Positions 1-12,700 of a stretch of 64,000 nt of DNA are shown here, piece after piece. Every line of letters starts with the position of its first letter. Position 1 is the first letter of the stretch. The position numbers and the translations under genes are program-made. This DNA comes from Himantopus leucocephalus. Taxonomy: Eukaryota; Chordata; Aves; Charadriiformes; Recurvirostridae. The stretch spans positions 5,927,900 through 5,991,899 of the forward strand of contig RSEF01000002.1 of NCBI GenBank assembly GCA_003993805.1, in the 5' to 3' direction. The notes beneath the pieces were generated by a model. That model had not been told where the DNA came from and made no database searches. It saw only the letters and a list, made by a program, of their open reading frames with translations.

Positions 1-3000
1 GAAATGATACCAGGGTCAAAACCAGAGTCATCATCCTACAGGCACTGTCTTTCTGCACCCACGCAGTAAATTGCTCCTCTCTCACTTCATCTTAAGTTGG
101 AGACTGCAACAAAACAACGTAATTGGGATAGTGAGTGGCCTCAGCACACTCTGGCTGGGCTGAAATACCCAGGACTTCAGGAGAAGCCCTTTGCTCTGTG
201 GGAAAGCTCAGTCTGGGAGGTGAGATATAGCACTGGGTCAATGAGCTGAACACCAAAGGTTACGAGGAGGAAGGATAAATTCCCAAATCATGATTGAATC
301 CCTAAAAGCCAGTGAGATTTTCTTGCTTTGACTAAAAGTATCAGGATTGAGTCTTTCAAACCCACTGATACTGGGGTCCCTTAGCGAGAGATGCAATACC
401 TCCTGGCTTTGACTGAACCTGAACTCTGGACTGATGCATATTTATTTATTATTATTTTCTATTTCATGCTGCTGATTGTCCTAGATGCAGGGGAGGAAAA
501 TGACTTTCAAATGAGAAGATTTTTCATAAGCCTAGAGCATAGCTGTACTTGGAATGCAAACTTTAATCGGTTATTTGCTGGAAAAATCTGTAACAAAAGT
601 GCAATCTCTGCTGGGTTCCCTTTCATCCTAGTTTCAGCTGTAGGGTGGTGTCTCTTGGAAGAAACATGGGTTCTGTGTAAAGAATTTAGGCTCTTCATAA
701 GCACCTTGTGGCAGGGACCATCTACCTTTCTTATGAGCCCTGAGAGTAATACTAAATATTAATAATAATGATGAAGTTGGCTTTGTGGGAAAGCTGTGCT
801 TCACTGGCTTTACTGTGGAAGTAGAGTATTTTTAGTTTTGAGAATTTATAAATCTTACTCTTGGATTCCAGTGTCTCCTTCTTCAGTTCAGAAGCATCCA
901 GGTTCCTGTACTCTTGGTCAAAGGAGTGCCCCAAGGAGGCATCGCTCCTCCCAGCACCCCAAAGCCTCTTGCCCCAGGCACCTTGCAGGTAGCCACACAC
1001 CAAGCACAAGGAATCTCTGCTTCTAGCGCAGCGGTATCTCTCTGTGGCTGATTGCATGAGCTGTCAAGGGTCCATATCATCCCTCACCATCCCACTGTGC
1101 CCAAGGGGAAGTCCGTGGCCCAAGAGCTTTTGCTGTGCACCTAAAAAATCACAGGCGCTCGTGTAAGTGGTTGCAGTAAAGAGCTACCGGAGGAGGCTAT
1201 TTTTTTTCAGGGCACAACCGGAGAGGCTACTTAGCATAGTTTTACATGCTGCTAATGTGGTTTTATTGCTTCTAGGACCTGACCTACTATCGTTGTGTGC
1301 TGCTGTATTATGTGCTATGGATGCTTTTACTCATTTGGAGCTGGTCCAGGGATCTCTAACAGGGCTCGGCACTGCATGACCTAGGTGTGCTCAGCACAAC
1401 ACCATCCCCTGCACTGGGAAAGCTCATTCATTGCACCGCTGTGGACTGGGAGGGTTAGGCCAGCAGCCCGCTCTACCTTATGCTGAGGCCTGGGTCCTAC
1501 AGAGTACTGGGGGATGCCAGGGAGGGTGAAGGGAGGGACAGCTCTGCGGTCCCCATCACCACACGATGCCACAGGTTCATTTTTGCTCCAGTGCAGACTC
1601 AGCATGCGTGTGCAGAGCTCTTCAGTCCAAGCGCTGGTGTGCAGGGGATTCGGTGAGCAGTGAGTCATCCCCTGCTGCTGCTAATCAGAAACCTGACAGC
1701 AGCCAAATCAGAAGATGGTTTCTTGGACTCACCTTCCCCTGCACCATTGAGCCCAGGAGCCTTGCAGCCACGGCCGCCCTACTCCATCCCAACTTCTTCT
1801 TTCAGTGGGTTGAACCTTCAAGGCGGAGAGAAAGGATGAGGCAGAGGAACGTAGAGGAACATGCAGAAACTGCTGGTGAGGGAAAGAGCTCTCATCCATC
1901 CTGACCCATCACCAGAACCACCCCCTGCCTTATAATTGTTCCTGTGGCCAAAATAATTGCTCTTAACACTATCTGTAGCCTTTTAAGCATTTACCACAGA
2001 AGTATATATATTAATATAAATTATGTTTTGTGTGTTTTGGTGTTGCTAGTTTTGACCTTCTTTCCCATTCTACATACTCCAATTGCTAAAGTGAACATTT
2101 GCTGTTTATTGTTCTTTACATGGTTTCTTGACAGTTAACAGCATTTTACATTTGGTAAAATTTTCTACTCTTTCTTTTTCCCATGTTTAAAATGCTGATC
2201 CAGGCAATAACATCTTGGTTGTGAGGCCATTTTTTTCATGAGATGCTTAAATACAGATTGAGAAAACCTTCTTTTGGTAAATGATGACTTTTATGTCTGA
2301 ATAGCCCATAGGGACCTTGTCTGTATTTTGAAAATCTAAAGACCTCTTCTTTGTTACCAAAGTAGCAAGTTCATATTGGAAGTAGCAAAAATTTTGTATT
2401 ATGGAGGTAAAAGCTTTGGATGACAATGTGATTTTACTGTTGGGTACTGTGAGCACAAGCACCCATGTTTAGCTTTGAGTCAAAAGAGGTATTCATATGT
2501 GTTACTCGTCGTTATTATTAAAAGTTATTTTTAAGGGCAGGGCTTTGATCGTCCAAACACCGGTCTTGGCTTTTACTGTCTGTGACACTTCGCTTGTCTC
2601 TCAGGGTGGTGACAGTGGGTGAAGTCACAGGGCAGACTGAGAATGGGGCTGGTGTGAGGGTCAGACAGAGCTTCTTAAAGACTGATCCAGTTGGGCTGGG
2701 AAGCTCTGCAGTTGCTGTCAGTTCAACCAGACTCAGGGAAGTTTGGGCTGGGCTGAGATATCCTTCAAAGGAAAGGCTGCAGCAGCTGAGGCAGAGGGAA
2801 GCATAATTTTGGAGGAGAGGGCCATCTGTCCAGGGAGGAGAGCCTGTGTATGCTTGAGAACAGGAGGTGGAGATCACTCTGAGAGTGATGTTTGTCTTGG
2901 ATGCTTTTGAGTTGTCTGAATGAGGTACCTGGCCATGTGGCAACACTGCCAAACTGGGCTGGAAAATCAAAGGGCTGGATCTCAGTGAAGAGAAAATAAG

Positions 3001-3132
3001 ATAGCTGCTACCTAAACAAATTACTTGAGAAAAAAAAAAAAAAAGAAGACAAAAGAAAAACACCACCAAAAAGTGACATCCCCTGTGTTTATTCAGACAG
3101 CATCCTTCCATCACAGGGAGCATCATTCTTCT

Positions 3133-3219
3133 CATTTTACAGAGGTAGTACTGAGGCCTGATTATATGCCCAACGTCTTGTAGAAACTGCACAGCAGAGA
3201 GTTGTCCCTGAACCCTACA
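3133..3219 (-). repeat. MIR-like ancient SINE relic
   Basis: The string cattttacagaggtagtact then gaggc, followed by gcccaacgtc, cacagcagagagt and ccctgaaccc, parallels the complement of the MIR core (cattttacagatgaggaaac, gcccaaggtc, cacagc, gaaccca). It is heavily diverged. It overlaps the upstream end of a 224-codon minus-strand open frame, which weakens any claim that the frame is a gene. Confidence 0.55.
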
Positions 3220-3553
3220 CTAGCAAACAAATTGTTGGACCACCTCTTCAAACCTCCACAGATAGCCCCAGCACGAACCTTCCAGTCTCAGGGGCCTGAA
3301 GAAGGATTTGTAGCTCTCCAGAGTTTCTGTCTTCACCACCATTCTTTTTTNTTTTTTTTTTTTTTTTCTCCAAAACCTTCCCACTCCTGCCTCGAATTCT
3401 GCTTAGGAGAACATTCTCTGTCACCTTGCTTTTGCTTCTTTCCAAGCAAGAGCACCTCCCACCCCAAGGGGCAGCACTGGATTCAGGCTTTTCATGAACA
3501 GGAACTGTGTGAATGCTCGATACAGTTAATCAGGCGTAGAGAGAGAACACAAC

Positions 3554-3758
3554 TTGTATGGCAGTGCTCTTGTATGACCTCAGACATTGCCTGGAGGTGC
3601 CTCTGTCTCGGCACTGGTGCCATATTGAACCTAGAGTATCTACACTCTCACCGTATNTTGTATGGCAGTGCTCTTGTATGACCTCAGACATTGCCTGGAG
3701 GCGCCTCTGTCTCGGCACTGGTGCCATATGAACCTAGAGTATCTACACTCTCACCGTA
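3554..3758. repeat. Near-identical tandem pair joined by a single N (about 103 nt each)
   Basis: Copy 1 (3554-3656) and copy 2 (3658-3758) both begin ttgtatggcagtgctcttgt and end in ctctcaccgta. They differ by one substitution (gaggtgcc versus gaggcgcc), a one-base deletion and the end bases. The only thing between them is N at 3657. This is most simply two overlapping contig ends left unmerged. Confidence 0.85.
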
Positions 3759-6700
3759 GGCTTTGCTGAAGTAGGATGGCTAAAATGTGCTGCTTAGGTG
3801 AAGAAACACAAAAAAAGGGACGCTGAGATTTTCAGCCAAGGTCGGTGCTGCTCTCCAGTCCTCGAAATGAACCTCTACTGGGGGCCTGCCTAGCTTTTTC
3901 TCTGCATGCAATTTGCCGTGTATGTCGAGATTGTACTGTAGGAATAACAGAGCGTTCAAAGTGTGTTGGCATGAGTAGCGCTAACCCTGATCTTAGCCCT
4001 GTATAGACTGAAAATGCAGACTCAACAAAACTGCTGAAAATGTGTTGGAGAGCTTAGCCATGAGCGTACAACGTCTGTAAAATATTTAAAAAGTAGTCAA
4101 AAAGGGGAAAAAGTAAAGAGCAAAAGGAGAAGAAAGTGTGCTGCTAGTTCAGCAGAAAAGACAATTGTACCTGCTACTAGCAAGAACAACTTCATCATCT
4201 GATGCATGGACTTCTTCCAGCTTGTCACAACAAATACTGCACACCCAAGGCTATTTGTTGCATTAGCAATAAACCAGTGAGCACAGGGAGCCGCAGCTCA
4301 TGTTGGCACATAAGCTAGGCACCAGTTACCACCTGAGCAGATGTACGACTGTTTAGCAAGTAGAGGAAACGGTGAAGACGTGAATTGGGGTCACACTTTG
4401 TTTCCCACCTCCTCTGAATTGGGTGTTGATCAAGTCCAAGTGCTAAGTCAAGCCTCAAGTAGTAGTATTATCTACTATTTTGCTAGGAGTACTTAAAACA
4501 CACCTACCACCCTATAGCTGAGGTTGACTTTGCTGTAGTTAAGATAGGACCAATCTTTATTCTAGGACTGGGCAGGGCACAGCAGCAGCCGTCTTCAGAC
4601 CCCAAATGGCAGCTTGGAGATTAATCTAAAGGGAAACCTGCATTCAGGCGTAAATGAATAGAAGGGCATTATTTATCTTACTCTGAACTCAAGCAGGATG
4701 GAGGTGAGGTGTTTTTCCCAATATAGCTGAATTCCAGAGGTAGGACCTGTCCTACAGACACAGCTTAGCTCCATCACAGAGAGCTTCATCAGAGCAGCGG
4801 TACAGCTGGGACTCAAATATTTCTTAGAGTTTCTTGCTAAGGACTTTCATACTGAATGACACACGGGAGCGAATCAGCAGTCAGACGTGTGCGTATCCCA
4901 CATGTGATGTACTCAGGTGGTCTGGTTTGTTCAGAAGGCAGAGCGCCTCACGTTGCAGTTTGCTAGATTCTTGGCAAAACTGTCTTAAAAGGCAGTCCCA
5001 GGTTGAGTGTGTTGCAATAGTGCAACCTTGAAATTGCAGGCACCTGAATGAAATTGGTGAGAACTTCTTTTTATAAAGGTACGTACCATCTTCTAGGTAC
5101 CTGAAACAAAAGAAAGGCACTCCTGTACAGTGCAGCCAGAAATAATCCCCCATGTTGCAAATGATCCAGAGGATCAGATGAGGACAAAGAAAGTCCACAT
5201 TACTCTTGTTTAAAGCACTTGAAGATAGGTCTCTGCTGGACATCACTCTGGTTTATTTTATTTGAGGTAAAATCACCTGGTTTTCATCAAGGTTCCTGTC
5301 TGTTCCAGGAACTGGATGAACAGGGAGACAAGTGAGCTACACCTTCTGGAAAAGGATTGCAAAATAAAGTGTCATTGCCTTTCATGGTGGAACTATGTAA
5401 CCGAGATGGATATAACTTTGCAACCCAGATTTTTCTCAGTGTCTTGATCTGAACAAAGCTGTTCATAAGACAAAGGAATACAGAGATTAGAGTAACGGAG
5501 AAAGAACAATTGGATGAACTATCCTGTGGGAAAAAAGTTCGTGCTATCTTGCTTTCTGACGATGGCCTTGAGGCTGCCTTCAGGACAAGACTTGCAGGAC
5601 ATGCAGACAGTAAATCCTGAATCCCAGAGATGGGTACTGCAGATGTGGTCTTGAAAATCACAGACTTGTTAATAATTGTGGATTAATATATCAGAAGAGT
5701 GCCTACAGGCTGCCTGGGATGTGCGTACGTGTGAAGGAGAGAGGGACAGAGTACAAGGTACCTAGAGACCATGGAGACTGATCTTTCAGGCCTCCACTGA
5801 CCAACCCACAAAAAGCAATTCCACCAAGTCCAGTTTGGCCTCCCAGGCGCCTAAATTGTACCTTGTCCTTCCAATTTTCAAAGCCAGCAGGTCTGGTTTG
5901 CGTGTCAGACACTGATTTTGAGGTGAGAGCTGCCTCCAGAACCACAGCTTGACCGATGGGAAAGCAGCTTGGCTGTTGAGTGGGAAGATGACCTCCCATT
6001 GTGGGCATAATTGCTGCATTCCTTGACTGGGAGAGGAGCGGAGCAAGCCTGCCTGTGTAGGACTTACATGGAAATGGCATTTTTATGGGAATGTCTGAAA
6101 TGCCTCTTACAGGCACCCAGTTAAACACTCCTCTCAGTCTGGCCACAGGCCAGTCTGGAGTCCTTTGAACTTCTTGCCCTCCAGGCAGAATCCAGGGTTG
6201 AGTTTTCCTACTGATTTCCAGGGTGCCAGGTCATTGCTCGCCATAGTGAAGAGAGCTCGGCTGCCTAGAGCGTTGCCCGCAGAGTTGCGTGCATCTCGTT
6301 GGCCATGGTAGCAGTTTTGCAGACACATCCGAAGGCAGGCTTTGTCTTCTGCACTTTTTGTGGCACTGTGTCCACTGGCAGACCTCTGTTTTTAGCAGGG
6401 TTAGAAATCGGACCACAGCTGGTAGCCAGGCAGTCTGCCAGTGTGCTGGGCGCATCAGCCATTTCTCATGATACATAGCAGCTGAGCTAGATTTTTTTTT
6501 TTGGTGGAAGCTTGGAAACACGTTGAACTTACCATGTGGGAGAAAGTCCTGTTAGTCCCGCGCTTGTCTGCATCCATTTGTAGCAAAGACACATGAGTTT
6601 GGGAGCGCATTTCTGCTCCTGGCTTAAAACTGGCTTTCAGCACGTTATGCGTGCGTGCACAAGATCTCTTGTTAAGATACCTAGGTCCCGTTTCTAGGTG

Positions 6701-9700
6701 CAGATCTACGGTGTGGTGCATGTAGTCAGGGAAATAAAGCTAAAAGTGTGTGTAAATTCAGAGGCTGCTTTTGCAGCTCTCGTGTACCATCTGCTGCTCT
6801 CGGGAGAGTAGGATTTCAGGCCAACAATCAGGCTCCTGTGGGAGGCTTTCACTGCTGCTTTGCTGCCCTGGTCAGAGGCTTTGCATGAAGTTACTACCCC
6901 TGAACCAAAAAGAGGGCTGAACACAGCCAAGGAAGGTGAACAGCTTTCACGGTCTCGCTATGCTGCGTTGTGCTGCTTTAAGGGACTGATTCACGTTATC
7001 AGTGTTGGTTTCCTCCTCTTTCTTCAGGAGCTAAGTTTTAGACTTTACTATTTCAGGGCAGAAGAGGGTAAGAGAGGACGCTGCAACACTAATCCCTTCA
7101 CAGCTGCACTGATTCTGCTTTTCTAAGGTTATTCTAAAACAGGAAAAATAAAGCTTCTGTTGCTTTGTGAGCAGCAAAACTAATTCAGCATTGTTTCCTA
7201 TGGATCTAGATCTTTTATCTTTCACTTGCCCTTCCAAGGCCATAGTTTCTTCCTGACCACTTCTGGGGGTAAGTGGCAATGTGTGCAATGGCTTATTGAG
7301 GACTCATTTGCATCCCTAAACTGATTGACATGCTGACTGCCATCTCTCAGAACAGATAAGGGGTTGGAGCTACGCTGTAGTGGGGCCACTAACTACCATT
7401 GATTTATTTTTCTTAGCGCTTCATTTCTATAGGATGAGTGGGAGTTTAGTGTATCTGAAATGTCTACCTCTGTCTCAAGTGTGGTTGAAATTGGCCAATG
7501 GATTCAAAAGTTATTAGAGGGGATTAAAAGACAGACAGCATGATCAGATAAGCCTGTTTCCTCAGAAAACTAGGCTAAAAAGGGAAAAAAAAAATCTAGT
7601 GCAAGGACTCCTGCGATGTCCTCTGTACATTCTGGTTTTTTCAGCATCTGTGGTAGTTAATACTGGAAGCTCTGAGTATTTACAAATGAGTGATGCATAT
7701 CACTCATACAGCAATGCCGCTCTCCTGTGCTCTGACTGTTTATTTACATTATACCTGCAACACTGAATGTGGTCATCCCATTGATGTGGCATCAGCCTTC
7801 TCTGTCTCGGCAGCTGAAATTTGTCATGTGCGCGTGAGAAGTGGCTCTGGGTTATTCGCGTCTGAACACTCCCTTGCCCAAAACAGGATTTAGCTGCCAG
7901 AAGACAAGCCCCATAGACTAGTCACTGTCTGTTGAGGGGCTGTAAGCCAAGGATACATTCTGTATCCTCGAGCAGCTGATGAGGACTTTGCTGCTTCTTC
8001 TCAGTCTAGGTGTGAACATGGAAATATTTTAGTTGAGTAGGGATACGAGGCTGTGCCCACCTCAGCCCCAAATACATATTTTAGTGGCACCTTTCACAGT
8101 GGGCAACACTTTGCTGTCTAGAAGCTGCCAGTCCAGTTTACAAATCAATTTTACAGACTCTGGCAGGTGGGGGGGTCCTTGAGGTGCTGTGCTTGGTCTC
8201 TGGATAAGAGGTTGCCACTTTGCATGTACAGCACAGATCCCCGTGCGCATTTCAGAGCAAACACTGTTAATTAGGAATCCCACGATCCAGGAGGAGTGCT
8301 GGAAAGGGGCTGGGTTTAATGAAGCCCTTCATCTGAGAGAAGGATGCTGGGATGAAAGCCAGCCTCAGTTGCAGGAAGAGAAATAGTTAAAGCCTGTGAA
8401 GGTATTAAGATTTGGAATTTAATTTCAGGCTAAATAAAGCCATGTTCTGGTAGATGGATTTTGAAATGTGAAGGGAGGGTATGAGGCTAAGATTTGGGGT
8501 TCTGGGTTATCTTGGCATTTCTAGCCCAATTTCCTGTGTTCCTGTTTATATAGCAGAGCTGGTACAAATTTTCAAGCAGACACACAGATCCAGAAATAAA
8601 AGGAATAGCTGGTTGTGAACCTGCCGCCCACGCACACAAATCCAGCGAGCCAGCTGGGCTCCAGCGCTCCTCCCTCCCTTCCTGCTCCTCCGACATCCCC
8701 GTCTCAGCCCTCACAACATGCCTGAGCTCTTGTGAGCAGCGCTGAGGCCCACAAGGCAACTTTCCAGAGCAGGATGGGGAATGAGCTCCAGATGATGGTC
8801 TGGAGAGATCACCTTGTCCCCCTGCACCTGTAGTGCCAGGGATCCGGTAGATTCTGAGCACCTTTCAGGCAGAAGATGTTTTATGGCTCAAAATCAGTGC
8901 TTTGAACTCTGTTTGGAGGAATCCGGATGAGCTGGTGGACAACATGGTTGTTTGAGGTGGTGGATACCAGATGAATTTCACACCTGCCAAGGAAAAGGTT
9001 TCATCCAGTGCTTGCTTGGGTTTTCAGACCTCCTGAGTGTGTCTCACCCCAGCTCACGGTGCAGCTGCACTTCTTGCATGGGGAGGCAGAGAGTGGGCTG
9101 CTGGGGAGAGCTGGGATCCCTTCATCTTGCTGGTGGAAGATGCAAGTAACTTCACACCTTCCTGCCCTTTGTTCATTCCACAGTGTGTTTTTCCAGCGTC
9201 TAGCAGCAAAGTAATTTCATTTGGGGTCTCTGGGTGCTACTGTCAAAGAATGAAAAATAGCAACAGGAATTTCTGGCGCTGGGCTTCAGCTCAGAGGCTC
9301 AAAAACTTTGTGCACACTTGAAAATCCCTCCCAGCCCTTCCCCCTCAGCTGGGCACATAACATTGTGAAGGAACGCTTGGTGTCACGCCTAGTCTTCAGG
9401 ATTAGTAATTTGCTTTGTTTGTGTTAATCTAAAGCCCCTGACTACGCAGCAAAAATTCAGCCAAGTTGCTTCTTGGAGAAGTCCGAGAGGAGGGAATTAA
9501 TCTGGAGAGCACAATGAAGCACTACACTCAAAAGGGCCATTACTCGTGAGCCCGCTGTCCGGGAGGGACCAAGCCGCCTTTACCCTGGCTGCATCAGGTG
9601 TGCAGCTGTGGGGAAACCCCACCGTCTCCCACCGCAGCCAGGAGAAAGCTCTGGAAATGACTTGGTGTAAGAAAGCAGTTTCCCAGCTGAAGTCTGACGT

Positions 9701-12700
9701 TTCCTCTCCTCCTGGGGACTGCAGAGCTGCTGCCATTTGGCAATTTGCTCTCCAGAGGCAGTTGAGGATAGACAGCTTCTGCCCCTACTTTTGCTGGGTN
9801 GCCCAAGCCCAGAGATTGCAAGACGCCTTGCAAAGCACTTTATACCTTGACCCAGGCCTTGACAGCTCGGCGATGTATACTCTGTATATATTCTTACCAA
9901 ATGCTTCCCACCCCAACCCCCACTGAAACCACTTCAGACTCATTGTTTTCCTTTGTTGCTAATTTGTGGCGGTGCTTTTTCTTCCTGTGCTACAAGAGGT
10001 ACAGCCTCATATAACCTGACTCTGAAAGACTCCTGATACTAGCTCCCTCCCACCCTCCTTATTCCCGTTCGTCTTGTGTCTCATTTTGCAATTGCTATTA
10101 TTTCATCCCTCTGGGGCACCTTCTAAGGCAACCCCGATGATGGATGCTGCCAGACCAGATACATAAATATTAAGAAAGGTGGAAAGAGCCAGACTTGCAA
10201 TTTCTTTGTGCAGAACAGTGACGGAGATGCTGTTCTTACAGCTGACCAACACAACTGCAAGCAGAGCTCCAGGTTTAAAAGGCTGTAGGTGCTGGTTAAG
10301 GTAAAGTTTTAGCTGGGACTGTAACTGGGTAGCATCTTGTGGTCAGGCAGAGAAGCAAACGTGCTAGTTATCCTGATGATTTTCACTAGATCACCAAAGG
10401 GCTTGTTCAGGAGACTGGGCTGGTCTCCAAATGTATATTGTACCTTGTCTAATTTCTGCAGCTGGTAGAGCGAGACAAATTTGTGACTAGATGATCTTAT
10501 TTATTTACAGGGCTTCCTGAATTTTGACATGCAAAATCTGATGTGACCATTGGACCCTGTGCATGGCCCTAGAAACGATTACGTTAGCTGTCAATCTGGG
10601 ACATTATCCTTGTAGTGCAGTATGGAAAGTCACCTGTCTACATGACCACCTTAATAAATCAGTGTGTGATCGCCTGGAATTGCCAGAGGTTTGGTATTAT
10701 CAGAAAGGCTGATGGCAATATTCAGATACTGGAAGAACAGAAAGTCTTGATTAACGCTGAGTTAGCTGTCTCTTCTCTAATGCTGTTTCCAGTTCAATGG
10801 ACGTCTTGATAATAGTGTTTGGTCTGAAGGCCACAGACTTATTGATGGTCACAGATCAAAATACCATCACTTCAAATAAATTATACTGCCCTATTTATGT
10901 TAAGAAGTACACCAAAGAACAACATCTATAAAAACACAGGGAAAATCTGAGCAGTCTTAACAAAGACTCATAGCACTTCTGCTCAGAGTGAGGGTGAACG
11001 TCATTGAAGTAGATTTCCAGAAGTGAAATTTGAGGAATGTATATTTGACGCTGGCAGTGCATCTTCATTGTGGATCCTGCAGCACAGTAAGGTTTTGGTG
11101 TTTTTAGAGGATGCCAAATTCACCCTTTTCCTGCCTATGACTCTTTCTGTATCCCTCTTTCCCATCTATCCTACCTTGGATAAGGTGTAGTTTTGGAAAT
11201 TTGAGGATCGAGAGATCAGGAGTGTCATTAAAAAGGTACAGAATATTTTTCTTACAGCTTAGGGTTGCAGCTAATAATGCCAAAAGTTTTTGATAGACTA
11301 AAATCAGTTTAATGTTCACAGTCTCCAAAACATCATCTCTCTGTTATTAGCTATGAGTATTGAGGGCAAGTGGTACTGGTGTGATCATGCAAAGATCTTG
11401 ATAACCCTTCACCCAATACAAACTAAGTAAACCAACACTTCGTAAAATCAGGGATTATGAATGTAAAACAATCCTCATCTTGCAAGAGCTGATCTTTTTG
11501 GATTAGAGTGGAGTATCTCAGCAATCTTGCCACTCTTCCAAGGATCTTACCTTGTCACTTCTCGCACTCTTCAGGCAAAAGGAAGCTCACCAGTTTAGCA
11601 TTTTCCAAAAATATTAACTTTCACCTACAAAAAATGTGCAAATTACCTTCCTCTATTTAAAACTAGCAATCAGAGTCCATTATATTTTCTGCAGTAGGAA
11701 AGAGATTGGAAGGCATCTCATTTCAGAGCATACAAAAACTGACCGAAAGTCCAGAATCACTGACTTCTGTCCCTTTTCTTACGCAAAACCTTACAAGCAG
11801 CTGTTTGCACACTTCACGTGTTTCCTTAAGATGAAAACTTGTGCTTTGTGGCAACCTATGAACACCCATTAAAACACAGAGAGTGAGGCAGAGCAGATTG
11901 TGTGGTACTGCCCATCTGCACATTGGATACCCATGCTTACTTTTTAGTAAGAGCAAGGAGCTGGATGTAATGTCATGCAGTCATAATTCTTGGCAGTTGC
12001 TATAGTTCATATGCTTATTGGAAGCTGAAGCTTTGGAGCATTTATCAGATGTCTTTACGCTTCCTGCATTAGTGCTTGGGGTTTTTTTTTCAGCTGAGCT
12101 GAGCTCTCAGGATGCCAAAGCCCCGTTTGGTAGGGAAAGAGCCGTGTGTCCAGTGGAGTGTTTCATGGGGGGAATGACTGTGCTGGAAAAAAGTGAACAA
12201 GTCTGGAAACACCTGCCTGGGCAATGCGTGTTTGTAAACTTGGAGATGTTTTGAGAAAGGCAGGGAGATAGCTCTCCTGTGAGAGAGTTGGGTGTGAAAT
12301 GGAAGTGCTAGCATGAGAAATGATGGACTCTCCCTTGGAGAGAAGGTGGGTTGTGGCAGACCGACCTGGGGGAAAACAGCACTTTCTGCCATGTGTCAGC
12401 CTCGGGGTGTCATTTAGGGGTTGGACTCTGGCTTGGAGCCATGGCTTGCGCCAGGGGGAGTTATATGGCAGCTGGAGCCAGGGGAGAGTTTCTAGCTGGT
12501 TCATCCAGAAAGCCTCCTCATACCACAAGCTGTCTCAGCCACATGGCCATCTTACGAGAAGGTTCTAGGAGTGCTGAAGACGTACCTCCACCCCTAGTCT
12601 TGTTGTCCACTCCCTATGCCGTGGCACTGAGTGTTCAACATCCCTGTGCACCTAAGCCAGGCTGGCATGTGCTCCCAGCCATGCTCCTCGCTGTGCAGGG

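Noticed and set aside
2518..3192. 224-codon open frame on the minus strand
   Set aside because: It has no recognisable domain, contains a phenylalanine run from the poly-A tract, overlaps a MIR-like relic and has serine/leucine-rich low-complexity composition. Most likely chance.
3530..3727. Open frame with an internally repeated peptide
   Set aside because: It is produced by the single-N duplication at 3554-3758 and matches nothing known.
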